Made by a program: the position numbers and the translations under genes. Shown here in pieces: positions 33,975-45,072 of a stretch of 64,000 nt of DNA; position 1 is the first letter of the stretch; each line of letters begins with the position of its first letter. The DNA comes from Nemertoderma westbladi. Taxonomy: Eukaryota; Xenacoelomorpha; Nemertodermatida; Nemertodermatidae. The stretch is from assembly GCA_032718475.1 (NCBI GenBank), contig JAUCBJ010005332.1:1-64000 (forward strand), given 5' to 3'. Below the pieces are notes generated by a model. That model searched no databases, was not told where the DNA came from, and saw nothing but the letters and a program-made list of their open reading frames with translations.

Positions 33975-36874
33975 ATTCTCTTGGAATTAATTATGTTGCA
34001 TGAACCATACAGAATGTACCTACCCTAAAATCTATTGATGCGACCAAAACTAAACTGTGGGAAGAATTCGCTGATGTGTTCGCCGTACCGGGAGAGTTAA
34101 AGGTCATGGCTGGACCCCCAATGCAAATAGAGTTAAAGGATGGAGCGCAACCTTTCTGCGTTTATGCAGCACGTCCAATTCCACTCGCTTTTAGGGAAAA
34201 AGCTAGAGCCGAGATTCATGACATGTTAAATAAAGGTATAATCGAACGGGTTGGCGACCGTGCGGTGGAATGGTGCCATCCTATTGTCGTTTGCGCTAAG
34301 CCAAACAACCCGGGGGAAATCAGAATGACTGTAGACCTTACTAAACTTAACACTCAGGTCAAGCGTACAGTCCACAACACACGATCCCCATTCGACATTG
34401 TTTCCGACCGTACCCCAGACGCCCGTTGGTTTACTAAACTAGATGCCAAGTCAGGGTACTGGCAGGTGGACCTGGCGGAGGAGTCGCGTGATTATACGAC
34501 TTTTTTAACACCATGGGGACGCTACAGATACTGCAGAGCCCCAATGGGTTTTATTTCTACAGGGGACTCATACAGCTACCGTGGGGATATCGCTTTAGAG
34601 GGAATTGACAATATAAAAAAGATTGTCGATGACATACTGATAGAGGACTCCTCATTCGATAAACATATTGAACGTGTTCGTTCTGTACTAGAAAGATGTC
34701 GCCTGCATGGAATAACCCTCAACCCCCGGAAATGCCAATTCGCGCAAAACGAAATTCAGTTTGCCAGATATATTATATCACATAATAGCATTGAAGCCGA
34801 CCCAGAAAAAGTCAAGGCGATTTTTGAATTCCCAAAACCTACAAACATCACAGAACTAAGGAGTTTTATGGGACTAACAAACCAGTTAGGTTGTTTTTCC
34901 TCCAGCGTTAGCACTGCAGCGGTTCCTTTACGAGAATTATTACGGTCACGGAATCAATTCATTTGGACTCCAAACCATGATGTTTCTTTTAATAATGTAA
35001 AGAAAGCATTAACAAGTCCACCGGTACTCACCCCATTTGTGGTTGGAGATTAAACGCGGTTAGAGACTGATGCAAGTAGATTAAATGGCCTCGGATTTAA
35101 CCTAATGCAGAAACATTGCGATGGCGATTGGAGGCTAGTTATGTGCGGTAGTCGGTTTCTCTCAGATGCCGAATCTCGATATGCGACAATTGAGTTGGAG
35201 GCAATAGCGATTAAATTTGCAATAGAGAAGTGCAGGTTATATCTATCTGGAATCGACTTCTTCAGAGTCATTACCGATCACCGGCCACTCATTCCAATAT
35301 TCAATCAACATACGCTTAACCAAGTCGAGAATTTAAAACTACAGCGCATTAAGGCTGACTTACAGTCAAAATATCAGTTTGTTCTAGAATGGCAAAAGGG
35401 AAATAAAAACTGTGTTGCTGATTGCCTAAGTCAAGCACCAGTTAATGATCCCGAACCTGGAGATGATTTTGATACAATATGCACATTAGCTGCAATATCA
35501 TCTGAACTTCAACAATCCAGTGGAAGTGACACCATTGCCGATGTATACAACGGCCCAGCTATTGAGGAAATTCGATCAGCTGCTCTAGTCGATTCTGATT
35601 ATAAACAACTCGTCGAGTCAATTTTAAATGGACTTATAAACTTGGAGAAATACTCAGGTTTTGTCCAACAATTCAAGTCAATCCATCACGAGTTATCTGT
35701 GGACAATAATCTTGTCCTATTCGGCCCACGTTTGGTAATTCCAAAAAAAAAACGGCAATACGTTCTAGAACGCTTACATTCCTCACACCAGGGAATCGTA
35801 CGTACAAAGCAGCGGGCACGTTCTACAGTATATTGGCCTGGTATTAACAGTGATATAGTTAATTATATTGGGCGTTGTAACAAATGTCAGGAACACCTAC
35901 CCAGCCTTCCTAAGGAGACATTGATGTGCGACCCTGTTCCTGAACGACCTTTTCAATGTTGCTCAGCGGATTTATTTGCACTGGCTGGACGTCACTACCT
36001 TGTTTATACTGACTTGTTATCCGGCTTCCCAATAGTGGCCCAATGGCGGCAGGACCCGACTGCACAACAACTTACTTTTGTAATACGGAAATTTTTTGTA
36101 GATTTCGGCGTTCCAACTTTTTTAAGGACAGACAGGGGACCACAATTCGCTGCTTCCAGATTTAGAAAATTTCTAGAACGGTGGGGTGTGAGATGGGGTC
36201 CCAGCACCCCATATTTCCCATCGAGTAATGGCCACGCTGAGAGCCATGTTAAAATCATTAAAACAATGTTAGCGAAATTAACGGATCAAGATATTAGCTC
36301 GGAACCATTCCTGGAAGCTATTCTAGAACTCCGGAATACACCGCGACCTGACGGGCGTTCGCCCAATCAAATCATATTTGGCCATAACTTACGTTCAAGA
36401 TTACCAGTCCACCATAGCTCTTTCGACGCTAGATGGCGTCAGTCAGCCGATGAGGCCGATTTGAAATATTCCACTTCCCGCGAAAAAATTGTGGAGCATT
36501 ATAACCTCAATGCTCATGACTTAAAACCTCTACGTATTGGCGCCACAGTTCGCGTTCAGGATCCAAGGACGAAACTTTGGGACCGCCTTGGAACTATTGT
36601 CGGCATCGGCCATAGGCGAGATTATCAACTGAAGTTCCCATCTGGACGTACCACTTGGAGAAACAGACATTTTATACGACTTTACAACAAACCTACAGAT
36701 GGGAGTAATGAAACTGCTTGCGACTCGAATTTTATTGATAGTAATTTAGAAACTGAAAGTAAATATCCGAACTCTATGGAAGGTACGAATAACCATACTA
36801 GCCCTCGTCGAAGCACCCGAGTTCGAAACCCGATTGTCAGATTTGATGATCGAATATCGGTGTCAAGATTTTAA
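33940..36874 (+). pseudogene. Gypsy pol: RT, RNase H, integrase
   Basis: One frame broken by TGA at 34001-34003 and TAA at 35051-35053. The RT has WFTKLDAKSGYWQVDL (first Asp) and KIVDDILIED (catalytic VDD). RNase H follows the second stop: TDASRLNGLGF, ELEAIAIKFAIEKC and VITDHRPL give D,E,D. Integrase has an HHCC module (HSSHQG through CNKCQEHL) and catalytic residues in CSADLFALAG, LRTDRGPQFA and SNGHAESHVK. The C-terminal part (RIGATVRVQDPRTKLWDRLG) resembles the usual integrase tail. About 980 codons in total, normal for the group. The only lesions seen are one indel and two stops. Confidence 0.88.
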
Positions 36875-36888
36875 ACTGCTAAAATCTC

Positions 36889-36902
36889 AAAAATGGGGGA
36901 GA
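36889..36902 (+). promoter_or_regulatory. Gypsy polypurine tract
   Basis: AAAAATGGGGGAGA lies directly before the 3' LTR TG, the primer for plus-strand synthesis. Confidence 0.85.
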
Positions 36903-37107
36903 TGTTATGTATTAATTAATGGACACAGGGCCTAGGGGTACCGTGGTATTACTTATATATATTACATTGGTGCTGGGTCTGGAGTCGGCACATGTAGTGC
37001 AGGAGTACCGTGCTAGTCTGCTAGTTGCTATTGTTATTCAGTCAGTTAGTCCGATTCTATTATTATATATTACATTGCCTATAATATATTATTCATCGGA
37101 CTTACCA
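36903..37107 (+). repeat. Gypsy 3' LTR
   Basis: Same 205 bp as the 5' LTR, followed by the target duplication GGCTC at 37108-37112. Confidence 0.95.
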
Positions 37108-37112
37108 GGCTC

Positions 37113-37822
37113 TACAGCCTCTTGAGTAAAGAATCGTACGGCGTGTTCATCACGAGTCTTCGCGTTGTAGCGATCTATCACTTCATTCAGTTCGTCGTTG
37201 TAATCAACTTTTCCCGCTGGATGAATGAGGTGACATAAGTTCACTTGGTTTCGCCAAGTTTCATTTTCCATAAGGAGGTCGATGGTATTCTCCTCGTCGA
37301 AGAGTTGGTGGATATCGTCATTATCTGAGGAGTATGGGGTTCCCTCAGGTGGGTCGTCTCCCTCACTGGTCTCATCTTTCCATTCACTCACTTGGTAGAC
37401 TCGTTCTTTGGGTAGCCTTTCCATGAGAGTTCTACGAGAAGGTCCAGTAAAGTACCAACCTACTCTAGTTCTTCCCGCATAGGTTTGTAGTGGTTGCGGT
37501 TGAGCAGGCCGTTTCTCCAATGACTCAAGCGCCTCATGCACATTTTGGCCGATGAGTATTTGTACTCCAGGGTAATCTATGTTGAATCTAGGTAACTCAT
37601 GCTGTTGGGTGAAGTCGTCCTCATCCCAGTTATAAGGTTCCACTTGGCTGGTAGCGAAGTTCTTTATCGCCACCATTTTTACTGACCTTATACTGTGTTC
37701 TCCTAGTTCATCCTGGGGGGTGGACAACGCGCCTACATAGTAGTCTGTAGTGACTGTGGATTTCCAAACCTGCATAATTCCTGACATGTTCAACTTAGTT
37801 CGGAACTTGGGTTGTCCAGCAA
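37113..37822 (-). pseudogene. BEL2 pol: region between protease and RT
   Basis: Open minus-strand frame between the two insertions. It begins at the LINE border with QPKFRTKLNMSGIMQVWKS, continues ALSTPQDELGEHSIRSV, GVQILIGQNVHEALE and GWYFTGPSRRTLMER, and ends at the Gypsy border with VRFFTQEAVEP. The middle corresponds to the DUF1758-type aspartic protease C-terminal half (the ILIGQN box). Unlike BEL1 it also keeps the segment after SSDNDDI (LFDEENTIDLLMENETW). No internal stop. Confidence 0.85.
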
Positions 37823-40800
37823 GGGTAGCAAGGGTACGGGGCATGACCCAACAGATGAGCTGCAACAGCCAATGGTGGGTCATGTACGCCAGAGTAGATA
37901 TGGGTGATGGGCCTCATATCTGACTCCATTGCGACACCCACCCTGTGGAATGGCAAACCAGGGTGTGGTATTTGCCCCGAGAGCTGACTCGGCAAAAAAG
38001 CACACCCCAACCCCCACTATGGATTACATTAGTAATGCGGAGGTCCGGCCACTAGAGGCCAGTGGAATTACCGGACACAATCGGCCTCACAGGCGTCAGT
38101 TAACTCCTGACCGGCTGCCTGTCTCACCCCCTACTGGAGAGAGAGCAGCCAACAATTCTTTGAGCCCCTTTCCTGATGACCTTTCTGGCCCAAACCCTGG
38201 GTCACCAGGGAGGCCAGATTGTGATGGGGAGAGGGATTCTGGAGTTGGAGGCTACTCTCATGTTCCACCCCGACCAACAAAGCCATTGGTGAATCTGAGG
38301 CAAGTCACTAGACTAGCCTCAGTAAACACCCTAACACTCGGGTCCCCAATGCGACAAGGTGAGCTGACTGCCTTGGCAGATAAGCTTTCTCTTAGCGCAG
38401 TGGGTGTTCAAGAGCACCGAATGCAGACTGGACAGACTGATGAGGTTCTGATTAAGGACATGGGGGGCGGTTGGCGACTCGCCCTCGCGTCAGCAGATGA
38501 TAGTGGCAATGGTGGAATTGGTCTATTGATGAATCCAACTGCACATGCAGCATTGGACAAAATAGACCAAATCTCTAACCGCATCATCCGTTGCCACTTC
38601 TCATGTTCTGGAAGACTGGCTAAGAAGTTTCCTAAGGTGGTTCTGATTGTGTGCTACTCTCCAACTAGTGTTGCCCCTGTAGAGGAGGTGGAAAATTTCT
38701 ACCACAATCTACAAGCAGCAACTGATGGAGTGGATCAGCATGCATTCTTAACATTCCTGGGAGACTTTAATGCAAGTCTGCATCAATCACCTACATCGCC
38801 CTGGGTCTATAGCAATAGTGTTAACCGAAATTCTGTCCATCTTCAGGATTTTATCTCTGGAAATGGATTGTTTTCGGCTGGAACCCAGTTCAAGAAGCGA
38901 ACTGGAAAGCTATGGACTCATAGTGGACCCAGTGGTCACAAGTCCCAGATAGACCATATTCTGTTTCGTAGGAAATACAGGAGCTCTATACAAGACTGTA
39001 ATGCATTTACACTTCGACCCTTATCCAGTGATCACCGCCTTATTGTGGCCAAGGTAAGACTTAGTCTGCGTGCTAGCAGAACAACGAAATCTGCCTTGCC
39101 ACGGCATGAGTGGTCCTCTCTGTTGCAACAGCCAAGTGTGAGATCCAGCTTCACACTACAGCTGAGCAACAGGTATGAGGCTCTTGCCTCTGAGGCGGCA
39201 GATCACTGTGAGGGCTATACTGCCTTTACAGAAGCAGTTAAGTTAGCAGCTGCAGAAACCGTTCCTGTATACCCTCGAAACAGGAAAAGGGCCCCCTGGA
39301 CTGACAACAAAATTCAGAAGTGCCGAAATGACCTTCATAAGGCGCAGAAAGAGTCCCGACTCAAACAGACTACAGCGGCCAAGAATGCAGTTAAAGCTGC
39401 ATCTAGGTCCCTGAACAGGCAGTACTCTGTTAATCTACAGGAGCTAATAAACCAACAGGTTGATGCCATCAATGATGCTGACGACAGCAGGCAATCATCC
39501 CAGGCATGGAAATCGATCAATCTGCTTACTGGGCGGAAAAGCCAACCAACCACCAAGGTTAAGGCTGAATCACCAGCCGATCGCCTCAATGGTTGGAAAG
39601 CCCACTTTGAAAAGCTCCTCAATAATGACAGGGTATTGCCTGATAACTTTATAGAAGTAAAAGTGTCTGAGTCTGTACTCCCAGATATTCCCATTGGCGA
39701 TATCTCCTTTGCAGAAGTGAAGGCTGCTGCAAAGAGCATTAAGACCAATCGTGCCAGTGGAGTAGATGGTGTTCCCCCTGAGGTCTTTAAAATACCTGAG
39801 TGTTTAAAGCTCATCTATCCCATCATAGTAGACATGTACCGTACAACAAGAGTCCCACAAGAAATGAAAACAAATAAGTTGGTGCCAGTTCCCAAGAAGG
39901 GCAACCTAACACTCTATGGTTCTTTTCGGGGAATCTCATTGATCTCGATTGCTGCAAAACTATACAATAGAATTCTATTAAATCGCATCAGGAATCCCAT
40001 TGAGAGACTGCTACGTGGAAATCAGAATGGGTTCCGTAAAGGTCGTGGGACCATGGAGCCCATTTTGGCACTTAGAAGGATAATTGAAGAGTTATCAAAA
40101 AAGAAAGACAGGCATCTGGCTGTTATCTTTGTTGACTTCTTCAAGGCCTTTGATTCAGTCTCTCGCTCACGTATGTTCAGCATACTTTCATTATATGGGA
40201 TTCCTGATGAAATTATTGCAGCAATCAGATCAGTATACGATGGTTCGACAACATTTGTGTCTACTGTTGACGGTGACACAGAACCATTTGAAGTGTTATG
40301 GGGCGTCCTCCAAGGAGACACCCTTGCACCATTCTTGTTCATTATTGTGGTTGACTATGTTCTACGCATGTCCTTAGATCATCACAATGATGATGGGGTG
40401 ATGATAACTCCACCTACTGGCTCCAGAAGTAGAGGAAATCCTGCCAAGTACCTAACTGATCTAGACTTTGCTGATGACTTAGGAGTACTCTCAGAATCAT
40501 TAGAGGGAGCCCAGCGGCTCCTCAGCTCATTAGAACATGCTGCTTCTAGTGTTGGTCTTTTTATTAACTCCAGAAAGACCAAAATTCTGACAGTTAACTT
40601 TGAAAGTCCTCAGCAAGTGTCTGATCGGATGAGCATAAGCTCAAAGGATGGTATGCTTGAGCATGTGGACGACTTCTGTTACCTGGGATCATGGATCCGG
40701 AAGTCAGGTGAGGACCTTCGAATACGTAAGGGAAAGGCATGGGCAGCCTTGAATAGGCTTTCCAGGATTTGGAAGTCACCTAGAATTAATCGGAAACTTA

Positions 40801-41288
40801 AGGTCCGATTATTTAGAGCAGCAGTAGTTCCAGTACTCCTCTACGGGAGTCCATGCTGGGCTCTAACTGCTGAGGACACCAAATCTCTGGATGGCACATT
40901 CACAAGAATTCTACGCCGGGTACATTGTGTCAAGTACAATGCACACATCTCCAACCAGACACTATATAACATTGGAGGTGTCTCATTGGTTCCCCCAAGC
41001 TTGACACTAGAACAAAATCGCCTCCGCTTTGCAGGACATTGCTTTCGCCGTGAGGACCAGCCAGTGCATAATCTTGTACTTTGGCAGCCTCATGGAGTGA
41101 ATAAGCATGGTGGACAGCCCATGACTTTCTTGAGACGCATCTTAAAGGACACTGGCCTTAAAGATGCGGATGATCTAGCAAATGTCATGGGTGATAGGGA
41201 GTTGTGGCGGTGCAATTTTGTTGATAGGCCGGCACAGCATTCTTAAAAATGCAGCTGCAATGCAGCATGCCGATCCTAGTAGTAGTAG
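37823..41288 (+). mobile_element. Non-LTR retrotransposon (LINE, RTE/CR1-like group uncertain), near full length
   Basis: 3.47 kb inserted in BEL2 pol, flanked by the 10-bp target duplication TGTCCAGCAA at 37813-37822 and 41289-41298. The uninterrupted site is visible in BEL1 at 5787-5796. It has a ~130-bp 5' UTR, one long ORF, a short 3' UTR and a TAG-repeat tail, with no poly(A). A single endonuclease-RT ORF with a short simple-repeat tail fits the RTE-like group best. The absence of lesions suggests it is young. Confidence 0.9.
37950..41246 (+). CDS. LINE endonuclease-reverse transcriptase
   Basis: 1,098 codons with no stop or frameshift. ATG 37950 (MANQGVVFAPRADSAKK) is the first ATG; the same frame extends 7 codons upstream without one. 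Residues 1-~115 form a Pro/Arg-rich leader. ~120-375 is an APE-type endonuclease with the metal-binding Glu in GVQEHRM, the FLGDFNAS motif near 270, and a C-terminal LSSDHRLIV. ~560-900 is the RT: PVPKKGNLTLYGSFRGISLI, then FVDFFKAFDSVSRS (first Asp), GVLQGDTLAPFLF and the catalytic DFADDLGVLSE near 840. The C-terminus has the conserved CYLGSWIRKSGEDLRIRKGK and LRFAGHCFRREDQ region of this group. It nicks target DNA and primes cDNA synthesis on it. It is the only apparently intact mobile-element enzyme in the window. Confidence 0.93.
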   Translation: MANQGVVFAPRADSAKKHTPTPTMDYISNAEVRPLEASGITGHNRPHRRQLTPDRLPVSPPTGERAANNSLSPFPDDLSGPNPGSPGRPDCDGERDSGVGGYSHVPPRPTKPLVNLRQVTRLASVNTLTLGSPMRQGELTALADKLSLSAVGVQEHRMQTGQTDEVLIKDMGGGWRLALASADDSGNGGIGLLMNPTAHAALDKIDQISNRIIRCHFSCSGRLAKKFPKVVLIVCYSPTSVAPVEEVENFYHNLQAATDGVDQHAFLTFLGDFNASLHQSPTSPWVYSNSVNRNSVHLQDFISGNGLFSAGTQFKKRTGKLWTHSGPSGHKSQIDHILFRRKYRSSIQDCNAFTLRPLSSDHRLIVAKVRLSLRASRTTKSALPRHEWSSLLQQPSVRSSFTLQLSNRYEALASEAADHCEGYTAFTEAVKLAAAETVPVYPRNRKRAPWTDNKIQKCRNDLHKAQKESRLKQTTAAKNAVKAASRSLNRQYSVNLQELINQQVDAINDADDSRQSSQAWKSINLLTGRKSQPTTKVKAESPADRLNGWKAHFEKLLNNDRVLPDNFIEVKVSESVLPDIPIGDISFAEVKAAAKSIKTNRASGVDGVPPEVFKIPECLKLIYPIIVDMYRTTRVPQEMKTNKLVPVPKKGNLTLYGSFRGISLISIAAKLYNRILLNRIRNPIERLLRGNQNGFRKGRGTMEPILALRRIIEELSKKKDRHLAVIFVDFFKAFDSVSRSRMFSILSLYGIPDEIIAAIRSVYDGSTTFVSTVDGDTEPFEVLWGVLQGDTLAPFLFIIVVDYVLRMSLDHHNDDGVMITPPTGSRSRGNPAKYLTDLDFADDLGVLSESLEGAQRLLSSLEHAASSVGLFINSRKTKILTVNFESPQQVSDRMSISSKDGMLEHVDDFCYLGSWIRKSGEDLRIRKGKAWAALNRLSRIWKSPRINRKLKVRLFRAAVVPVLLYGSPCWALTAEDTKSLDGTFTRILRRVHCVKYNAHISNQTLYNIGGVSLVPPSLTLEQNRLRFAGHCFRREDQPVHNLVLWQPHGVNKHGGQPMTFLRRILKDTGLKDADDLANVMGDRELWRCNFVDRPAQHS

Positions 41289-44200
41289 TGTCCAGCAAAG
41301 ATGTCTTCGGCTAGTTCTTTGTCGATGAATGTTCCTGTGCTGCCGGAGTCAAGGAGGGCGTTCACTATATAGCTTTTTTCTGACCCGTGGACTCTCAACT
41401 GCACTACGGGAAATTCTCGGATTCCTACGTTGGAAGTTGGTGCTTTCCAAGATGGTGGTCGGTCAGGAGTAGTTAGGGGGAGCTCAATATAGGTTTCTTT
41501 CTCATACGTAAGTGCTCGATACACTGCGGTATTTATTAGGTAACAGGATTCGTTTTCGTCGGAGAATTCATCCGTATAGAATCCTTCCATCTCAGAACTT
41601 TGGTCAGTGTCGTTCACATCACTGAATTGGACATGTAGTTCGGACTCACTTACCTGACTCGGGTTGTTTCTTTCAAATTCAGTGTGCAACAAGATATGAT
41701 GTTTCGCGCCGCACTTAGCAAACCTTGCGTCGGAGTAACAGGTTCGCCGTTGGTGTCCTTGTCTGAGGCAATTATAACACAACCGCTTATCCCACATGAC
41801 TTCACGTCTATCTTTTAATGATTTCTTTAGGAATTCATCACACACACTTAAACGGTGGGGCCCGTCGCACAGCACACATTTTGGTTTGATGTTACTTACT
41901 TTACCTTGGGTAACGTTGTGCACTCTCGTTCTTTCCTCGGGCTTTCTTCCGTGAACTCTCTTAGGAGACGTAGGAGGAGTTTTTCTTACCTGTTCTCTCC
42001 TGTCACTGTTTTGAGACTTGAATTTACTTACGTCTTTAGGTGCTTGGTTGACATAGTAAGATCTTTCAGTGTCTTTCCCGCTGTCCTCCTCTTGAGAGGC
42101 CTGGCTTTCGCCGTCGTCTGTATAACACACTGGTGTTACCTTTCTCCTAGAAACGGGTTTCTCACTTACCTTATTTTCCGGTGTCTTCTCTCTGGACTGC
42201 TTTAGGAGCTGTAATTTTACTTCTCCATCTAAGAATGACATGAGATCAGCCATGGTAGGGTCTCGTCGTTGTTGTTCCATCATATATAACACTTTCTTAT
42301 CCCAGCGTGTACCTACTCCACCCTTTGGCAAAGTAGATGCTACGGCTCCAATAACCATAGAACTCTGATATTCATGAGACTTACCTAGCCAATCTAATTG
42401 TCTACAGATCTCCTGAATCTCATCGGAAAACTCTATAATCCCGCTGCTAATGAACTTTCGGGGCGCTACCAATTTTGCATACAAATACCTAGCTATGTTA
42501 TTCCTATTACCATACCTGATGTTTAGTGTATTCCAAACTTGTCTTAATCCATCTGGATGTCCAATAAACTTTAACGCCATTAACTTGGGAGATCCTTCCA
42601 AGCACTCGATGAGGAATCTAAGTTTCTCTCCGTTAGATAGCACGGAGTTCTGTATGTTATCTTTGTAATATTCATTAAAAGGTAACCATTTCATCTCATC
42701 TCCATTGAACTTGACGATCTCTCCCACCTTTACCGCTTGACGGGCTTCGGTTCTAGCCATTTGATGCGTAAAACTTTCTTGGGCCATCATATTATTTAAT
42801 ATCGAGTTATCGGTATATAAATTTCTCGGATTATTATCAGATCTATATGGAATATCATTGTCAACAGGTTTATAATTACCCTTAATAGGGTTTACTATAG
42901 GAGTTTCTACTTCACTAGCAGTATAGATGCGTGTAGGCTCCACACCTTGCGCATGAAATACTTCAGACCTAACAGGTTGACACATTGTTACAGGGGGTGG
43001 TGGTATACCCTTTTGTGTATTTACTAATTTATCGCGTTCTAACGCGATACTCTGCTGCACTTCTTGCAACTCTAACCTACTTTCCCTCACTGTTCCCTTG
43101 AACTGTTGAACAGTCTCCTGCATCTGCCCGAGCAGGAGATCCATCCCCCGCCGTCCCTCATCCACCCACTCGACCGCCGAAGCGGGAGCCGCCAACATAG
43201 TAGCGGGTAGACGAGGGACAACGGGCGACAAATCGTCGATATTTCGCTCGGAGTCCAGGACAGAAACTGTCTCAGGGGCGGTTCTGCTGGGCACAGGTAG
43301 TTTAGTGCTGTGCAAAGGGAATTTAGAGGTAGGTTCTGGGAGTACAGGTGTCTCTATCACCGAAGGGGTGGCTTCAAGAACAGGCCTAATTATTTCAGAC
43401 TCATCTACTATAGTAGGGAGTCTTTCTACTCTAATAATTTGGTCTGTGGGTTCTGTACTACCTAAGTCTGTGCTAGCTAGTTGCCTTCTCACAGCTGGGG
43501 GCAAATTAGGCAATTTCTGATGGTGGGGCATTCTTCTACGCCTACTTAGACGAGATCTATTTCCTCTGCCTTCAGGATCGGTGGTATCTCCTTCATCAGA
43601 TGATGTAAATCCCTGTCTTTTGGGAGTAGATCGACTTATCATCTGCATTTGACTAGCTGTTAACTGTTTATTCATGTCGTCTTGCTTCTCTTGAAGATTT
43701 TCCAACTCTAGTTGGGTGGTCTCTTCAGACGCCCTCCGTTCTGCTTCTGCCACTGCCTCTGCCGCTTTTCTTTCCGCTTCGGCCGCTTTTCTTTCCACTT
43801 CTGCCGCTGCCACTGCCGCTTTTCTTTCCGCTTCTGCGGCCTTTCTTTCAGCTTCTGCGGCTGCCATTGCCGCTTTCCTTTCAACTTCTGCCGCTGCCGC
43901 TGCTGCTATCTTTCTGTCTTCTATACGTTTTTTCTTTACTTGTACTTCTTGGACCCTAGCAATACGGATGCTTTCATCAAATTTAGCTTGATTCGCAGCT
44001 AACATTTCCGCATCTATTGCGTCCAACACAAGCTTGGCTCCTTCACTATTAGGACGAAGTCCAGCCAGCCTTCTCCTCAACTCTTCGTCACCTAGAAATC
44101 GTTGATAGTCTGACAGATAGATGTCAATAGCGTCCTTCTTCTGCGGTTTCTCTGCTGTCGCTTCGCTTTCCGCTTGAGAAAAGGTAGCGTCTGTTGATTC

Positions 44201-44491
44201 TCCGTGGGTTGAGCGCTCAGCCAGCTGAAATTTCCACTGGGCCGTTCCTTGAACCTTGAGAATCACCCGCTGAAACCAAGTCTTTACGGCAACTTGCAAC
44301 GACGTGTCTTGTCTTCTTTTCGAAGCCTCCTCAAAGGCCGATAGGATTAGTCTGATTCTTAGAATTCTTTCTCTAACTTGATAAAGCAGCTCTCCCTGCT
44401 CTTGAGGTCCTTGGGGTTGTCGAAACAGTTGTTCCTCTGAAGAATCCCTGTACATATCCTGCTGCCGACCTCTTCCACACAGCTGGATCAC
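41289..44491 (-). pseudogene. BEL2 gag (most) to start of protease
   Basis: About 1,060 open codons. Order on the minus strand: a gag helical region (LLYQVRERILRIRL), a long Ala/Glu/Arg/Lys coiled coil built of AAEAERKAA-type repeats (43720-43920, longer than in BEL1), a Pro-rich linker, the DUF1759-type domain, two zinc knuckles near 41690-41780 and the protease start LLDSGSTGTFIDKEL, cut at 41289 by the LINE. The second knuckle reads FAKCGAKHH where BEL1 has CAKCGAKHH, so a zinc ligand is lost. At the upstream end the frame is broken by a 17-bp deletion near 44438. Confidence 0.88.
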
Positions 44492-45072
44492 TAGTGTCTT
44501 TTGTCACTCCCATCCTGTGTAAGTCCTCCCAGGCAGCTTCCGATAAGTTAAACGGGAGTCCGGGTCCGGGGAAGTTCCATTGCATCTCGACAATAGACTT
44601 CAGTTCATCCCTTGTGTATCCCGCCATAACTGTCCTTGGTCGATCGCTTACTTCTCGCCCAATAAATTTGGTGTTCCTCCACCGCAATCAATACCCTAGT
44701 GAGTACGGCTGCAGGAAGAATGAGAAGGGGATCCGAATAAACCGCATCTGCCATCTTTGCTCCGTGCTCGGGTGTCAGCTCTACAGTATCCGAACTACTG
44801 GAGCTATCGGGCCGCTGAGAAATAAGTTTTCGGCTCGAGTGTTGCTGCTGTTTAACAGCTGCTTCTTGGTCCCGCTTGACTTGAGCCCGAGTGCCTATGA
44901 TAGACCTACGGTGTTTGACTAGCCTAGGGTCTGATACTACTACTAGAGGGATGATCTTTCTTACAGTAGGAGGTGAGTTGAACTTCGGTCTCAAACGTTC
45001 CACACTCCTATCTGGGTCACAGATGGTTGTATCTAGGAGACTGTCTGACAGGTTTTGCTTTGTGTCAGACAT
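44373..45072 (-). pseudogene. BEL2 gag N-terminal region, two frame breaks
   Basis: ATG at 45072 (MSDTKQNLSDSLLD) as in BEL1. It is shorter by about 18 residues near the start (after LLD). One extra C near 44624 shifts the frame (KDSYGGIHKG where BEL1 has KDSYAGYTREE). The family sequence continues in the next frame (MAGYTRDELKSIVEMQW to AAGYVQGFF) until a 17-bp deletion near 44438, flanked by CT repeats in BEL1, moves it to the frame of the downstream segment. Confidence 0.82.

Larger units (their letters stand above)
32014..37107 (+). mobile_element. Ty3/Gypsy LTR retrotransposon, Mag-like clade
   Basis: A complete insertion on the plus strand: 205-bp LTRs at 32014-32218 and 36903-37107, a TGG primer site right after the first, a polypurine tract right before the second, and a perfect 5-bp target duplication GGCTC at 32009-32013 and 37108-37112. 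Gag and pol are in the order zinc knuckle, protease, RT, RNase H, integrase. The knuckle spacing (CYHCEEIYPHDPNKPC then CKNCNRKGHYTHKC) and the DTGA protease point to the Mag group, often annotated as K02A2.6-like. The LTRs look identical by eye, indicating a young insertion, yet pol carries a frameshift and two stops. It lies antisense inside BEL2 pol. Confidence 0.93.

Noticed and set aside
33940-34003. Programmed gag-pol frameshift in the Gypsy element
   Set aside because: The shift lies inside the protease region rather than at the gag/protease border, is followed by a TGA in the new frame, and shows no slippery heptamer. Decay is the simpler reading.
37929-37949. Upstream non-ATG start for the LINE ORF
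   Set aside because: The frame is open 7 codons before the first ATG, but there is no reason to prefer a TTG start in an animal mRNA.
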